Source: Desulfofundulus salinus (GTDB taxonomy: Bacteria; Bacillota; Desulfotomaculia; Desulfotomaculales; Desulfovirgulaceae). Taken from it: 64,000 bases of DNA. The notes under the pieces were generated by a model, which was not told where the DNA came from, did no database searches, and saw only the letters and a list, made by a program, of their open reading frames with translations. A program made the position numbers and the translations under genes. Of the stretch, positions 26,540-35,308 are shown piece after piece (the first letter of the stretch is position 1; the number at the start of each line of letters is the position of its first letter). The stretch spans positions 1,480,769-1,544,768 of the forward strand of contig NZ_RBWE01000001.1 in assembly GCF_003627965.1 (NCBI RefSeq). Reading direction: 5' to 3'.

Positions 26540-26798
26540 CTGAGTTATCCCCAGTTTTAAGAGCGTGATTTAGCTCGAAAGCGAGCGACTTGAGCCAAGC
26601 GGAAGACCAAACTTAGCGAAATTGAGGACGGAGGCGGGGCCGAGGCCTTGGATGGCCGAGGCCGGCTCCTGAGGCACGGAAGCCGAATGAGCCGGGAACC
26701 CCGCCGGAGTCCGAAAATTGAGCGCTAGTTTGGTCCGCGAGGCTCATGGAGCGAGCGGGAGCTAAATCACGCTTGGCGAAAAAGTGGGGATAACTCAG
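26540..26798. repeat. Hairpin element with exact 9-bp target duplication (family A), between the two DAHP synthase genes
   Basis: The ends CTGAGTTATCCCCA and TGGGGATAACTCAG are perfect 14-bp inverted repeats. The next stem, GCGTGATTTAGCTC (26563-26576) with GAGCTAAATCACGC (26759-26772), is also perfect but differs from the CCTGTTTTGGCTC stem of the sister copies. The distal arm includes GACCAAAC with GTTTGGTC. The element is flanked by CTATAAAAA at 26531-26539 and 26799-26807. Confidence 0.9.
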
Positions 26799-26810
26799 CT
26801 ATAAAAAGCG

Positions 26811-26839
26811 TTGCCAGCAATGGTGGCACATGCTAAGAT
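26811..26839 (+). promoter_or_regulatory. Promoter of the second DAHP synthase / tyrA unit
   Basis: TTGCCA (26811-26816), a 17-bp spacer and TAAGAT (26834-26839). It lies just downstream of the hairpin element, so the element splits the supercluster into two transcription units. Confidence 0.65.
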
Positions 26840-26890
26840 AAAATTGTGTTACGGTTGCAGGATGGTAGTACGGTAGGGGAGGGATGGTCT

Positions 26891-26902
26891 ATGTATTTTT
26901 GA
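26891..26902 (+). CDS. Candidate three-codon leader peptide Met-Tyr-Phe-stop
   Basis: ATG TAT TTT TGA lies seven bases after AGGGGAGGG, a strong ribosome-binding sequence, between a promoter and a small terminator upstream of a DAHP synthase gene. The only sense codons after Met are Tyr and Phe, the end products of the pathway. An overlapping 23-codon frame from 26884 (MVYVFLTLRAPP...) also begins with Tyr and Phe codons, but the RBS abuts its ATG. Translation is not proven. Confidence 0.5.
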   Translation: MYF

Positions 26903-26908
26903 CCCTGC

Positions 26909-26943
26909 GGGCACCTCCTGAAAGGGTGCCCTGTTCAGTTTTA
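26909..26943 (+). terminator. Weak terminator / attenuator before the second DAHP synthase
   Basis: GGGCACC (26909-26915) pairs with GGTGCCC (26925-26931), followed by TGTTCAGTTTT. The T tract is poor. Its position seven bases after the short leader frame suggests attenuation, in which ribosome position decides folding. Confidence 0.55.
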
Positions 26944-26985
26944 CGGGTAAAATAACGGCAGTACGGACAGTACGGGGGGTCAAAA

Positions 26986-28020
26986 ATGATTGTCGTCATG
27001 CAACAGGATGCAACCAGTGAGCAGGTAGAAGCAGTAGTGGCGCGGCTGGAAAAGAGCGGTTTTCAAGTGCACCTCTCCCAGGGGGTAGAGCGGACCATCA
27101 TCGGGATTATTGGCGACCGCACCCGCCTGGGGGATATGGCCCTGGAAGCCATGCCCGGCGTGGAAAAGATAATGCCGGTGCTTCAACCCTATAAGCTGGC
27201 CAGCCGGGCCTTTCATCCGGAAGACAGCGTGATCATGGTGGGGGATCTGGCCATCGGGGGGGAAAAGATCCATGTGATGGCCGGACCCTGTGCGGTGGAA
27301 AGCCGGGAACAGTTGCTGGAGGCGGCCCGGCAGGTGAAAGCTGCCGGGGCTACCATTTTACGGGGAGGTGCTTATAAGCCCCGTACTTCCCCCTATTCCT
27401 TTCAAGGGCTGGAAGAGGAGGGTTTGAAGCTTCTGGCCGAGGCCCGGGAACTCACCGGGCTAAAAGTAGTCACGGAAGTGATGGATGTGCGCACCCTGCC
27501 CCTGGTGGCGGAATACGCCGACATTCTACAAATCGGTGCCCGGAACATGCAAAACTTCTTCCTCCTGCGGGAAGTGGCCCGGGTCGATAAACCTGTCCTT
27601 TTAAAACGCGGCCTTTCATGCACCATTGAAGAGTGGCTCATGGCGGCAGAATACATTATGTCCGGAGGCAACCATCGGGTGATCCTGTGCGAGCGGGGCA
27701 TCCGCACCTTTGAAAACTACACCCGCAACACCCTGGATCTTACCGCCGTGCCGGTGGTCAAATACTTAAGCCACCTGCCGGTGGTGGTAGACCCCAGCCA
27801 CGGCATCGGTAAATGGCGGTTTGTGCCCACCATGGCCCGGGCGGCGGTCGCCGCCGGTGCCGACGGCCTGCTAATCGAGGTGCACCCCAACCCGGCGGAA
27901 GCCCTGTGCGACGGCCCGCAGTCTTTAACTCCGGAAAATTTTGCCCACATGATGAAGGAATTACGCGGTGTAGCCCGGGCCGTAAACCGCCAGCTGGCCG
28001 GGGGAGTTGCTGATGTTTAA
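26986..28020 (+). CDS. aroF: DAHP synthase with N-terminal ferredoxin-like regulatory domain
   Basis: A 344-residue AroA-beta DAHP synthase. Residues 1-~75 ([20 protein letters not shown]...) form the ferredoxin-like domain which in Thermotoga binds Tyr/Phe for feedback inhibition. The catalytic barrel has [65 protein letters not shown] and DPSHGIGKW. It is a paralogue of the short enzyme upstream; this copy is the probably regulated one. ATG 26986 follows GGGGGGTC. The stop overlaps the start of tyrA by eight bases. Confidence 0.96.
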   Translation: MIVVMQQDATSEQVEAVVARLEKSGFQVHLSQGVERTIIGIIGDRTRLGDMALEAMPGVEKIMPVLQPYKLASRAFHPEDSVIMVGDLAIGGEKIHVMAGPCAVESREQLLEAARQVKAAGATILRGGAYKPRTSPYSFQGLEEEGLKLLAEARELTGLKVVTEVMDVRTLPLVAEYADILQIGARNMQNFFLLREVARVDKPVLLKRGLSCTIEEWLMAAEYIMSGGNHRVILCERGIRTFENYTRNTLDLTAVPVVKYLSHLPVVVDPSHGIGKWRFVPTMARAAVAAGADGLLIEVHPNPAEALCDGPQSLTPENFAHMMKELRGVARAVNRQLAGGVADV

Positions 28021-29107
28021 CCAGGTGACCATCATCGGCGTGGGTTTAATAGGCGGCTCTCTGGGGCTGGCCCTGCGCCGCCGCTCCCTGGCCCGCCGGG
28101 TGGTAGGGGTGGATAAAAACCCGGAAAACCTTCGCCTGGCCCGGGAATCAGGGGCCGTACACGAAGCCACATTTGATGCTGCGGAAGCGGTGGCCGGATC
28201 GGAACTGGTCATCCTGGCCACACCGGTGGGTGAAACCCTATCCGTCCTGGCCCGGCTGAAATCACATCTTTCGCCGGGTACGGTGGTCACCGATGTGGGC
28301 AGCACCAAGGCGGTGGTCTGCGCCCGGGCGGCGGAAATAATGCCGCCCCAGGTCTGGTTTGTGGGAGGCCACCCCATGGCCGGCTCGGAATATACGGGCA
28401 TGGCCGGGGCGGATCCCTACCTTTTTGAAAACGCCTTTTACATCATCACCCCCCTCCCGGATACACCCCCGCCGGCCATTGAGCGGGTAAGGTCACTGGC
28501 CGCCGGGGTGGGGGCTAAAGTGGTGGAAATGACCCCTGCAGAACACGACCAGGCCGTGGCCGCCGTCAGCCACCTGCCCCACCTGGTGGCCGTGGCCCTG
28601 GTGAATACCCTGGTGGATTTACCGGGGGGAGAGGATTTTCTCCCCCTGGGCGCCGGGGGGTTCCGGGACACCACCCGGGTGGCCGCCGGCAATCCCCTGA
28701 TGTGGCGGGATATTTTTCTTACGAACACACCGGCCGTTGCCGGGATGCTGGCCGTCTTTCGCCGGCAGCTGGATCAGCTGGAAGAAGTAATCAAAAACGG
28801 TGATGGCGAAAAAATCCTCGCCCTTTTAGAACGGGCCAGCCGGGTGCGCAAAAAAATCCCCGCCCGCATGCGGGGATATTTGGGGGCCATGTACGAAATA
28901 GTGGTGGGGGTTCCCGACCGCCCGGGTATGATTGCTAAAATAGCCGGCCTCTTGGGAGACGCGGGCATCAACATTAGCGACATCGAAATCCTCCGGGTGC
29001 GGGAAGGGGAAGGGGGCTCCATACGCCTGGCCTTCGCCACCGCCACCGAACAGGACGAAGCAGCGAATATCTTAAGACAGGCCGGGTACCAGGTAGTGAA
29101 GCGGTGA
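28013..29107 (+). CDS. tyrA: Prephenate dehydrogenase with C-terminal ACT domain
   Basis: A 364-residue NAD(P)-dependent enzyme converting prephenate to 4-hydroxyphenylpyruvate for tyrosine. The Rossmann motif [13 protein letters not shown] is at residues 8-20, [10 protein letters not shown] near 90, [12 protein letters not shown] near 120 with the catalytic His, and [10 protein letters not shown] near 190. An ACT domain ([20 protein letters not shown], residues ~295-364) probably binds tyrosine. ATG 28013 follows GGGGGAG and overlaps the upstream gene, so both form one unit. Confidence 0.96.
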   Translation: MFNQVTIIGVGLIGGSLGLALRRRSLARRVVGVDKNPENLRLARESGAVHEATFDAAEAVAGSELVILATPVGETLSVLARLKSHLSPGTVVTDVGSTKAVVCARAAEIMPPQVWFVGGHPMAGSEYTGMAGADPYLFENAFYIITPLPDTPPPAIERVRSLAAGVGAKVVEMTPAEHDQAVAAVSHLPHLVAVALVNTLVDLPGGEDFLPLGAGGFRDTTRVAAGNPLMWRDIFLTNTPAVAGMLAVFRRQLDQLEEVIKNGDGEKILALLERASRVRKKIPARMRGYLGAMYEIVVGVPDRPGMIAKIAGLLGDAGINISDIEILRVREGEGGSIRLAFATATEQDEAANILRQAGYQVVKR

Positions 29108-29141
29108 CATCATCCCCTTAATACAATCGGGGGATTCCGAT

Positions 29142-29478
29142 CTAAAGTATCCCCAGTTTTTTAGCCTGTTTTGGCTCGGTAGCGAGCGACTTGAGCCGAG
29201 CGGCCGGCCAAACTTAGCGAGGTGAAAAGCGAAGGCAGGCCCGAGGGCATGGATGCCGAAAATGGAGGTTAGAGGTCGGAAGTTGGAAGTCAGAAATTAG
29301 GAAGGAATTCGCGCAGCGAATTCCAACAGCAGTTCTAACCTCTGACATCTGACTTCTAACTTCCAAATTGGCCGGGAAGCCTGCCGGAGCTTTGAACCGA
29401 GCACTAGTTTGGCCCGCGAGGCTCACTGGAGCGAGCGAGAGCCAAAACAGGCCAGGTTGGAAAGTGGGGATAACTCAA
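29142..29478. repeat. Hairpin element (family A) between tyrA and aroA, carrying a nested insert
   Basis: The ends are CTAAAGTATCCCC and GGGGATAACTCAA. The stem CCTGTTTTGGCTC (29165-29177) pairs with GAGCCAAAACAGG (29439-29451). Loop strands TAGCGAGCGACTTGAG and CACTGGAGCGAGCG match the family. GATTCCGA flanks both ends (29133-29140 and 29479-29486), an eight-base direct repeat consistent with target duplication. The tip is interrupted by a second inverted repeat. Confidence 0.87.
29262..29368. repeat. Nested palindromic insert made of short GGTTAGAGGTC-like units
   Basis: The left side contains GGAGGTTAGAGGTCGGAAG and TTGGAAGTCAGAAATTAGG; the right side contains their rough complements CTAACCTCTGACATCTGAC and TTCTAACTTCC. 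The centre GGAATTCGC-GCA-GCGAATTCC is a perfect palindrome. It sits at the tip of the host hairpin; the copy at 48525 has no such insert. Confidence 0.75.
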
Positions 29479-29518
29479 GATTCCGAGAGATATTTTGTAA
29501 ATGAAAGGCAGGCAAGGT

Positions 29519-30811
29519 ATGAACCTGGAAATTACCCCACCCCGGGCGCTGCGGGGGAGCACCAGGGTTCCCGGGGATAAATCCATCTCACACCGGGCGG
29601 CCATGCTGGGCGCCCTGGCTGAAGGTGATACACAAATTGAAAATTTTCTTATGGGTGCCGATTGCCTGGCCACGGTGAAATGCCTGGCCGAAATGGGAGT
29701 GTCTTTCACCGGCCCCGATGAAAACGGCCGGCTCACGGTACACGGCCGGGGCCCTGCGGGCCTGAAGGAACCGGAAAACGTGCTGGACGCGGGCAATTCC
29801 GGCACAACCATACGTCTTATGCTGGGCATCCTGGCCGGGTTGCCCTTTTTTACCGTGATTACCGGGGACGCCTCCCTGCGCCGGCGGCCCATGAAACGGG
29901 TCACCGCCCCCTTATCCATGATGGGTGCCCGCATCTGGGGGCGCCAGGAGGCCAATCTGGCTCCCCTGGCGGTGCGGGGTGGTGAACTGCAGGGTGCAGG
30001 CTTTTCCCTGCCCGTAGCCAGCGCCCAGGTGAAGTCGGCCCTGTTGCTGGCCGGCCTTTCGGCCCGGGGTGAAACCCGGGTCGTTGAACCCGCCCCGTCC
30101 CGGGATCATACGGAACGCATGCTGCAGTACTTCGGCGCTGAAATACATAAAGAGGGGCTTACCGTCTGGATAAAGGGCGGGCAGGTCCTGGCGGGGCGGC
30201 GGGTAACCGTACCGGGCGACATCTCCTCGGCCGCTTTCCTTATGGTGGCGGCGGCGGTGGTACCAGGCTCCGACGTGACCATACGGGAAGTCGGGGTCAA
30301 CCCCACCCGGGACGGCATTCTGGAAGTGCTGCGGGCCATGGGTGCCGATCTGGAGGTTTCCAACCAGCACCAGCTGGGTGGTGAGCCGGTAGCCGACATC
30401 CGGGTTCGCCATTCCCGTCTCAAAGGGGTTACCATTGGTGGGGAATTGATTCCCCGCCTTATCGATGAAATTCCCATTCTGGCCGTGGCCGGTGCCCTGG
30501 CAGAAGGAGAACTGGTGGTACGGGATGCCGCGGAGCTGAAGGTGAAAGAAAGCAACCGCATTGCCACCGTGGTGGGAGAATTAAGGAAATTTGGCGTGGA
30601 AGTGGAGGCGCTGGCCGACGGCCTGCGGGTACGGGGTGGCCGGCCCCTCACGGGGGCCTCATGCGCAAGCCACGGGGATCACCGCATAGCCATGGCCATG
30701 GCCGTAGCCGGTCTGGCAGCCCGGGGCAAAACGGTAATTCATGATGCGGGATGTGTGGATGTTTCCTTCCCTGGTTTCGCCAGTATTTTAAGCTCTTTAC
30801 GGGTAGACTAA
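29519..30811 (+). CDS. aroA: 3-phosphoshikimate 1-carboxyvinyltransferase (EPSP synthase)
   Basis: A 430-residue enzyme joining PEP to shikimate-3-phosphate. The substrate-binding GDKSISHRAAML is near residue 20, LDAGNSGTTIRLMLG near 93, RRRPMKR near 122, SAQVKSALLLAGL near 168, and DEIPILAV near 315 contains the catalytic Asp. SNRIATVVGELRKFG and ASHGDHRIAMAMAVAG close the fold. ATG 29519 begins the canonical MNLEI; 29501 is an alternative. A terminator follows, ending the aromatic block. Confidence 0.97.
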   Translation: MNLEITPPRALRGSTRVPGDKSISHRAAMLGALAEGDTQIENFLMGADCLATVKCLAEMGVSFTGPDENGRLTVHGRGPAGLKEPENVLDAGNSGTTIRLMLGILAGLPFFTVITGDASLRRRPMKRVTAPLSMMGARIWGRQEANLAPLAVRGGELQGAGFSLPVASAQVKSALLLAGLSARGETRVVEPAPSRDHTERMLQYFGAEIHKEGLTVWIKGGQVLAGRRVTVPGDISSAAFLMVAAAVVPGSDVTIREVGVNPTRDGILEVLRAMGADLEVSNQHQLGGEPVADIRVRHSRLKGVTIGGELIPRLIDEIPILAVAGALAEGELVVRDAAELKVKESNRIATVVGELRKFGVEVEALADGLRVRGGRPLTGASCASHGDHRIAMAMAVAGLAARGKTVIHDAGCVDVSFPGFASILSSLRVD

Positions 30812-30812
30812 T

Positions 30813-30846
30813 GCCGGGAGAGTTTCCCCCGGCTTCTTTTTTCTTT
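30813..30846 (+). terminator. Intrinsic terminator after aroA
   Basis: GCCGGG pairs with CCCGGC over a 9-nt loop, followed by TTCTTTTTTCTTT. Confidence 0.85.
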
Positions 30847-30917
30847 ACATTGAAGGAAAAAATTTTGCGGTGTCGAAATAAAAAGGATATTTGTGTTACT
30901 ATAATGGGGAGATGACC

Positions 30918-31595
30918 ATGGTTCCCAGGATGTCTGTTGCCATCGATGGTCCGGCCGGGGCGGGTAAAAGTACGGTGGCCCGGGAACTGGCCCGGCGGTT
31001 GGGCTTTTTATATATCGATACCGGAGCCATGTACCGGGCAATAACCTTAAAGGCCCTGCGCCGGGGATTAAACCTTACCGATGAAGAGTCTTTAAAGGCA
31101 CTGGCCAATGAGAGCCGGATAGAATTAACCACTGATCCCGACCGTCTGACCCGGGTATTTCTTGACGGCGAAGACGTAACTCAGGCCATCCGGGAACCGG
31201 AAGTCTCACGCCACGTTTCACTGGTGGCCGGGTTGCCCGGCGTGCGGGAAGTCATGGTGCGCCGGCAGCGGGAGCTGGCGAGATGTGAAAATGTGGTTAT
31301 GGATGGGCGGGATGTGGGTACAGTGGTTCTCCCAGACGCACAGGTGAAAATTTTCCTTACCGCATCGCCCGAAGTCCGGGCCAGGCGCCGCCAGCTGGAT
31401 TTGCAGGCCCAGGGGCACCACGTTCCTCTGGATTCCTTAATCCAGGAAATCACGGAACGGGACAGGCAGGACAGCTGCCGTTCCGTGGCTCCATTAATGC
31501 CGGCCCCTGATGCCTGGGTTATTGATAGTTCACACCTGAATGCCGAACAAGTGATTGAAATGATTGCCGCCCGGGTCCTGGGGAGGTTGTCCTGA
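30918..31595 (+). CDS. cmk: Cytidylate kinase
   Basis: A 225-residue P-loop kinase that phosphorylates CMP and dCMP. The Walker A AIDGPAGAGKSTVAREL is near residue 7, the CMP-binding YIDTGAMYRAIT near 34, MDGRDVGTVVLPDA near 125, and the lid RARRRQLDLQ near 153. Start ATG 30918 lies six bases after GGGGAG. The stop overlaps plsC by one base (TGATG); the cmk-plsC-ispH-rpsA order is a well-known clostridial cluster. Confidence 0.96.
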   Translation: MVPRMSVAIDGPAGAGKSTVARELARRLGFLYIDTGAMYRAITLKALRRGLNLTDEESLKALANESRIELTTDPDRLTRVFLDGEDVTQAIREPEVSRHVSLVAGLPGVREVMVRRQRELARCENVVMDGRDVGTVVLPDAQVKIFLTASPEVRARRRQLDLQAQGHHVPLDSLIQEITERDRQDSCRSVAPLMPAPDAWVIDSSHLNAEQVIEMIAARVLGRLS

Positions 31596-32173
31596 TGTTT
31601 TACCGTTTTGCCCGGGCAGTATGCCGGGTGATCCTGGTCCTTATCCGTCGCTGGGAAGTGGTGGGAGCACATCACCTTCCCCGTTCGGGAGGGGTGCTGG
31701 TGGTCAGTAACCACGTCAGCTACTGGGATCCCGTTGTGGTGGGCTGCGCCCTGGACCGCCAGGTGCATTTTATAGCCAAGGCCGAACTGTTTCGCATACC
31801 CCTTTTGGGACCGGTAATACGGGCTTTAGGCGCCTTTCCCGTGCGCCGGGGCGGTGGCGACAGGCAGGCCATCCGGCGGGCACTGGAACTGTTAAAGCAG
31901 GGCCGGGTGGTGGGTATTTTCCCCGAAGGAACCAGAAGCAAAAGCGGTGAACTCCTGGAACCACATCTGGGGGCGGCCATGCTGGCCCTGCGGGCAAAGG
32001 TTCCCGTACTGCCGGTGGCGGTACTCAACACCCGGGGAGTCTTCGGCAGGGTCCGGGTACATATAGGTAAACCGCTGGTGTTTTCCCGTGACGACCAAAC
32101 TGGCCGGCCGGATTACCAGGCGGTCAGCCGGGAATTAATGCGGGAAATTGCCAGGCTTATGGATAGCGGGTAA
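31595..32173 (+). CDS. plsC: 1-acyl-sn-glycerol-3-phosphate acyltransferase
   Basis: A 192-residue membrane-associated acyltransferase that makes phosphatidic acid. The catalytic Hx4D motif is NHVSYWDPV near residue 36, and the second motif FPEGTRSKSG near 110 binds the glycerol phosphate. An N-terminal hydrophobic stretch (ARAVCRVILVLI) probably anchors it. It is translationally coupled to cmk through an overlapping TGATG. Confidence 0.94.
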   Translation: MFYRFARAVCRVILVLIRRWEVVGAHHLPRSGGVLVVSNHVSYWDPVVVGCALDRQVHFIAKAELFRIPLLGPVIRALGAFPVRRGGGDRQAIRRALELLKQGRVVGIFPEGTRSKSGELLEPHLGAAMLALRAKVPVLPVAVLNTRGVFGRVRVHIGKPLVFSRDDQTGRPDYQAVSRELMREIARLMDSG

Positions 32174-32192
32174 GTAAGACGGTGATTTGTCA

Positions 32193-34433
32193 ATGCAAGT
32201 GCGGCGGGCTGCAAAAGCGGGTTTTTGTTTTGGCGTAAAAAGAGCACTGAATCTGGCGTTGCAAACGGCCAGGGAGCGGGACGGGCCCGTTTACTGCCTG
32301 GGCCCCCTGATCCATAACCCGCAGGTGATGGAAAAATTGGTGGCAGTGGGAATACAGGAAATAGCCGGGGTGGAAGAAGCCTGTCCCGGGGGGAAGCTGA
32401 TCATTCGCTCCCACGGCGTGGGTCCCGGTGTACTGGCTGCCGCCAGGGAACGTGATTTGAAGGTAGTGGATGCCACTTGCCCCTTTGTGGGCAGGGCACA
32501 AAAGCTGGCCCACTCGGAAGCCACCGGCGGCACGCTGGTGGTGGTAGTGGGCGATAAAAATCATCCCGAGGTTCAGGGTATTGTGGACTGGACCGGTGGG
32601 CGGGCGGTAGTGGTGGAGGGGCCCGGGGAAGCCCAAAAGTTGCCGGCGGTGCCCCAGATGGCCGTGCTGGCCCAAACCACCCAGCCGCTGGCCAACTTCC
32701 AGGCAGTGGTGGATGTCCTGCAACAAAAAGCGGGACAACTGAAAGTATACAATACCATCTGTCATGCCACCGGGGCCAGGCAGCAGGCCGCCCTGGAACT
32801 GGCCCGGGAGGTGGATATGATGGTGGTGGTTGGCGGAGCAGCAAGCGCCAATACCCGCAAGCTGGCCACCCTGTGCCGGCAGGCGGGTGTACCAACCTAT
32901 CAGGTGGAAACCGCCCGGGAACTGGATCCCGCCTGGTTCAGGGGGGTGAAGGTAGCGGGATTGACAGCAGGGGCATCCACACCTGACTGGATTATCGAGG
33001 AGGTAGAACGACGGATGAAGGAGTTGGGCGAGATGGTAGCTGTGGAGGAAAGCATCAAAGACACAAATGTTGACGGGGAGGAAAGACAACAGGTAGCCCC
33101 CAGCGGTGCTGCCGGAGAGACTGCCGGGGAAGCTCCGCATGCCGCCCAGGATACCACCGGGGACAAAAATGACGAAGCCGCCAGCGCTGTCGCCCGGGAA
33201 GCTGCGCAAGGCATACCCGCCGCTGACTGCACAACCGGCGCTGCAGCCAGCACGGGGGGAAATGCCGCCGAAACCGCCAGTGTAGAGGACGGCATGAAAG
33301 AAGCCGTAGAGGTAAAATCCCTGCGTCCGGGGCAAATCGTGAAGGGTGTAGTGGTCCAGGTAGGTCCCGACGAAGTGCTGGTGGATGTGGGTGCCAAGTC
33401 GGAAGGCATTATTCCCTTAAGGGAATTATCCTGCTACAATGTAAGTTCCCCCGCAGAAGTGGTAAAAGTCGGGGATGAAATAGAAGTAGCCGTCATCAAA
33501 GCAGAAGACAATGAAGGCCGGCTCATCCTTTCCAAAGAACGGGCCGATGCGGAAAGGGCCTGGGTTAAATTAAATGAGCATTTGGAGAACGGCGAGCCGG
33601 TGGAAGGCACCGTGCGGGAAGTTGTCAAAGGTGGACTTCTGGTGGATGTGGGCTTAAGAGCCTTTTTGCCTGCCTCTTTAGTTGAAAGGGGCTACGTGGA
33701 GGATCTGGGCAAGTATGTGGGAGAAACGGTCAGGGCCAAGGTAATCGAGTTGAACCGGGGCAAGCGGAAAGTCATCCTGTCCCGCAAGGCCGTACTGGAA
33801 GAAGAAGCAGTCCGCAGGCGCAAGGAAATGCTGGAAAGTTTACAGGAGGGCCAGGTAGTACGGGGCGTGGTACGCCGGCTCACCAGCTTTGGCGCCTTCG
33901 TGGACATTGGCGGCGTGGATGGACTCCTGCACATTTCGGAAATGGCCTGGTACCGGGTTAACCATCCCTCCGAAGTGGTGAATGTGGGCGACGAAGTAGA
34001 CGTGATGGTCCTCCGGGTGGACCGGGAGAATGAAAAAATTTCCCTGGGCTTAAGACAGGTGTTACCCAACCCCTGGGATAACGTGGAAGAAAAATATCCC
34101 GTGGGCAGCATCGTACGGGCAAAGGTAGTCAGACTCGCACCCTTTGGGGCCTTTGTACAGCTGGAGCCAGGGGTGGAGGGACTGGTACACATTTCTCACC
34201 TGGCCGACCGGCATGTAGCTACTCCCGATGAAGTGGTCCAGGAAGGAGACGAGGTGGAAGTCAAGGTACTCAGTGTGGACCGCGCCGAAAAGCGGATCCG
34301 CCTGTCCATCCGGGAAGTCAACCGGGAGCGGGAAAGGGAGAGCCGGCGCGCTAAGGAGCCGGGACACCAACACACCGACAACGGTGCCAGTGTAACTATA
34401 GGTGAGGTAGTAGGAGACCTTTTTGAAAAATAA
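32193..34433 (+). CDS. ispH: Bifunctional IspH (HMBPP reductase) - ribosomal protein S1 fusion
   Basis: A 746-residue fusion. Residues 1-~280 are IspH, the last enzyme of the MEP isoprenoid pathway, with the three cluster cysteines in AGFCFGVKRAL (near 12), DATCPFVGRAQ (near 95) and NTICHATGARQQ (near 190). A low-complexity Ala/Gly/acid-rich linker spans ~285-370. Four S1 RNA-binding domains follow (GQIVKGVVVQVG, GEPVEGTVREVV, GQVVRGVVRRLT, GSIVRAKVVRLA). Such fusions are known in clostridia and keep both activities. Start ATG 32193 is preferred over TTG 32187 because GGTGA lies eight bases upstream. A strong terminator follows. Confidence 0.95.
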   Translation: MQVRRAAKAGFCFGVKRALNLALQTARERDGPVYCLGPLIHNPQVMEKLVAVGIQEIAGVEEACPGGKLIIRSHGVGPGVLAAARERDLKVVDATCPFVGRAQKLAHSEATGGTLVVVVGDKNHPEVQGIVDWTGGRAVVVEGPGEAQKLPAVPQMAVLAQTTQPLANFQAVVDVLQQKAGQLKVYNTICHATGARQQAALELAREVDMMVVVGGAASANTRKLATLCRQAGVPTYQVETARELDPAWFRGVKVAGLTAGASTPDWIIEEVERRMKELGEMVAVEESIKDTNVDGEERQQVAPSGAAGETAGEAPHAAQDTTGDKNDEAASAVAREAAQGIPAADCTTGAAASTGGNAAETASVEDGMKEAVEVKSLRPGQIVKGVVVQVGPDEVLVDVGAKSEGIIPLRELSCYNVSSPAEVVKVGDEIEVAVIKAEDNEGRLILSKERADAERAWVKLNEHLENGEPVEGTVREVVKGGLLVDVGLRAFLPASLVERGYVEDLGKYVGETVRAKVIELNRGKRKVILSRKAVLEEEAVRRRKEMLESLQEGQVVRGVVRRLTSFGAFVDIGGVDGLLHISEMAWYRVNHPSEVVNVGDEVDVMVLRVDRENEKISLGLRQVLPNPWDNVEEKYPVGSIVRAKVVRLAPFGAFVQLEPGVEGLVHISHLADRHVATPDEVVQEGDEVEVKVLSVDRAEKRIRLSIREVNRERERESRRAKEPGHQHTDNGASVTIGEVVGDLFEK

Positions 34434-34453
34434 ACCTGCCTTTACTCCAGGAA

Positions 34454-34483
34454 CAGTGGCGTGTAAGACGCCGCTTTTTTTTT
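34454..34483 (+). terminator. Intrinsic terminator after ispH-rpsA
   Basis: AGTGGCGT pairs with ACGCCGCT over a 5-nt loop, then nine T. Confidence 0.93.
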
Positions 34484-34543
34484 GCATATTTACACCCGGC
34501 CGGGGCAGTCTAAAAAAAGAATTAATAACGAGGAGGATTGCAG

Positions 34544-35308
34544 ATGACCGGCTTTCCCGTGGGTTTCACCGCACTGATTATTGTTTCCCTTTTGATCTTT
34601 TTTGGCCTGGCACACCGGGCCCTGGACCGCATGCGCCTAACCGACCGGGGTGCCCTGGCGGTAATTGTTGCCATGATCATAGGCAGTTTTATCTCCATAC
34701 CCATTCCGGGCGGCCGCTACCCCGTTTCCATTAACGTCGGCGGCGGTCTGATTCCCCTGGGTTTGGCCATTTACCTGCTCTCCAAAGCAGGTACCGCTGC
34801 AGAACGCACCCGTGCCCTGGTGGGAGCGGGGGTGACCGCCCTGGCGGTCTATGCCGTGGGCTCCCTGGTGATGCGCGGCCTGCCGGAACCCGGGGGCAGG
34901 TACGAAATCCTTGATGCCCTGTGGCTTTACCCGCTGGTGGCCGGATTGGTGGGTTACCTGGCCGGACGTTCCAGGCGGGCCGCCTTTGTTTCAGCCACCC
35001 TCGGGTTACTGGCTCTGGATATAGGTTACTATTTCTGGCTGGTCGCCCGCGGTGCCCCTGCAGGCCGGGTGGCCATTGGCGGAGCCGGCGCCTTTGATGC
35101 CATTGTACTGGCGGGAATCCTGGCCGTACTCCTGGCCGAAGTGGTGGGCGAGGTACGGGAACGGCTTCAGGGAGGTCCTGCGATGAAGGGGCGGCCGGAA
35201 GCGCTGCTCAAGGCTTTACGCAAACCAGGAACGGATCCCGGCGACGGCGAAGAGGACGCAGCCGGGAAAGAGGATCGCAAAACCGGTGAAAGGGGGTCAT
35301 TAAAGTGA
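34544..35308 (+). CDS. DUF1614 family integral membrane protein
   Basis: A 254-residue protein with about six hydrophobic segments in the first 210 residues. It begins with FTALIIVSLLIFFGLAHRAL and contains IVAMIIGSFISIPIP followed by a glycine-rich NVGGGLIPLGLAIYLL, the pattern of DUF1614. The C-terminal ~45 residues are charged and likely cytoplasmic. The function is unknown. ATG 34544 follows GAGGAGG. The stop overlaps the GTG of the next, SpoIIP-like gene, so it belongs to the YIEGIA operon. Confidence 0.75.
   Translation: MTGFPVGFTALIIVSLLIFFGLAHRALDRMRLTDRGALAVIVAMIIGSFISIPIPGGRYPVSINVGGGLIPLGLAIYLLSKAGTAAERTRALVGAGVTALAVYAVGSLVMRGLPEPGGRYEILDALWLYPLVAGLVGYLAGRSRRAAFVSATLGLLALDIGYYFWLVARGAPAGRVAIGGAGAFDAIVLAGILAVLLAEVVGEVRERLQGGPAMKGRPEALLKALRKPGTDPGDGEEDAAGKEDRKTGERGSLK

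Noticed and set aside
26884-26955. 23-codon leader frame MVYVFLTLRAPP...
   Set aside because: Its ATG directly abuts the RBS, giving poor spacing. The overlapping ATG-TAT-TTT-TGA has better spacing, so I prefer it, but the longer frame is not excluded.
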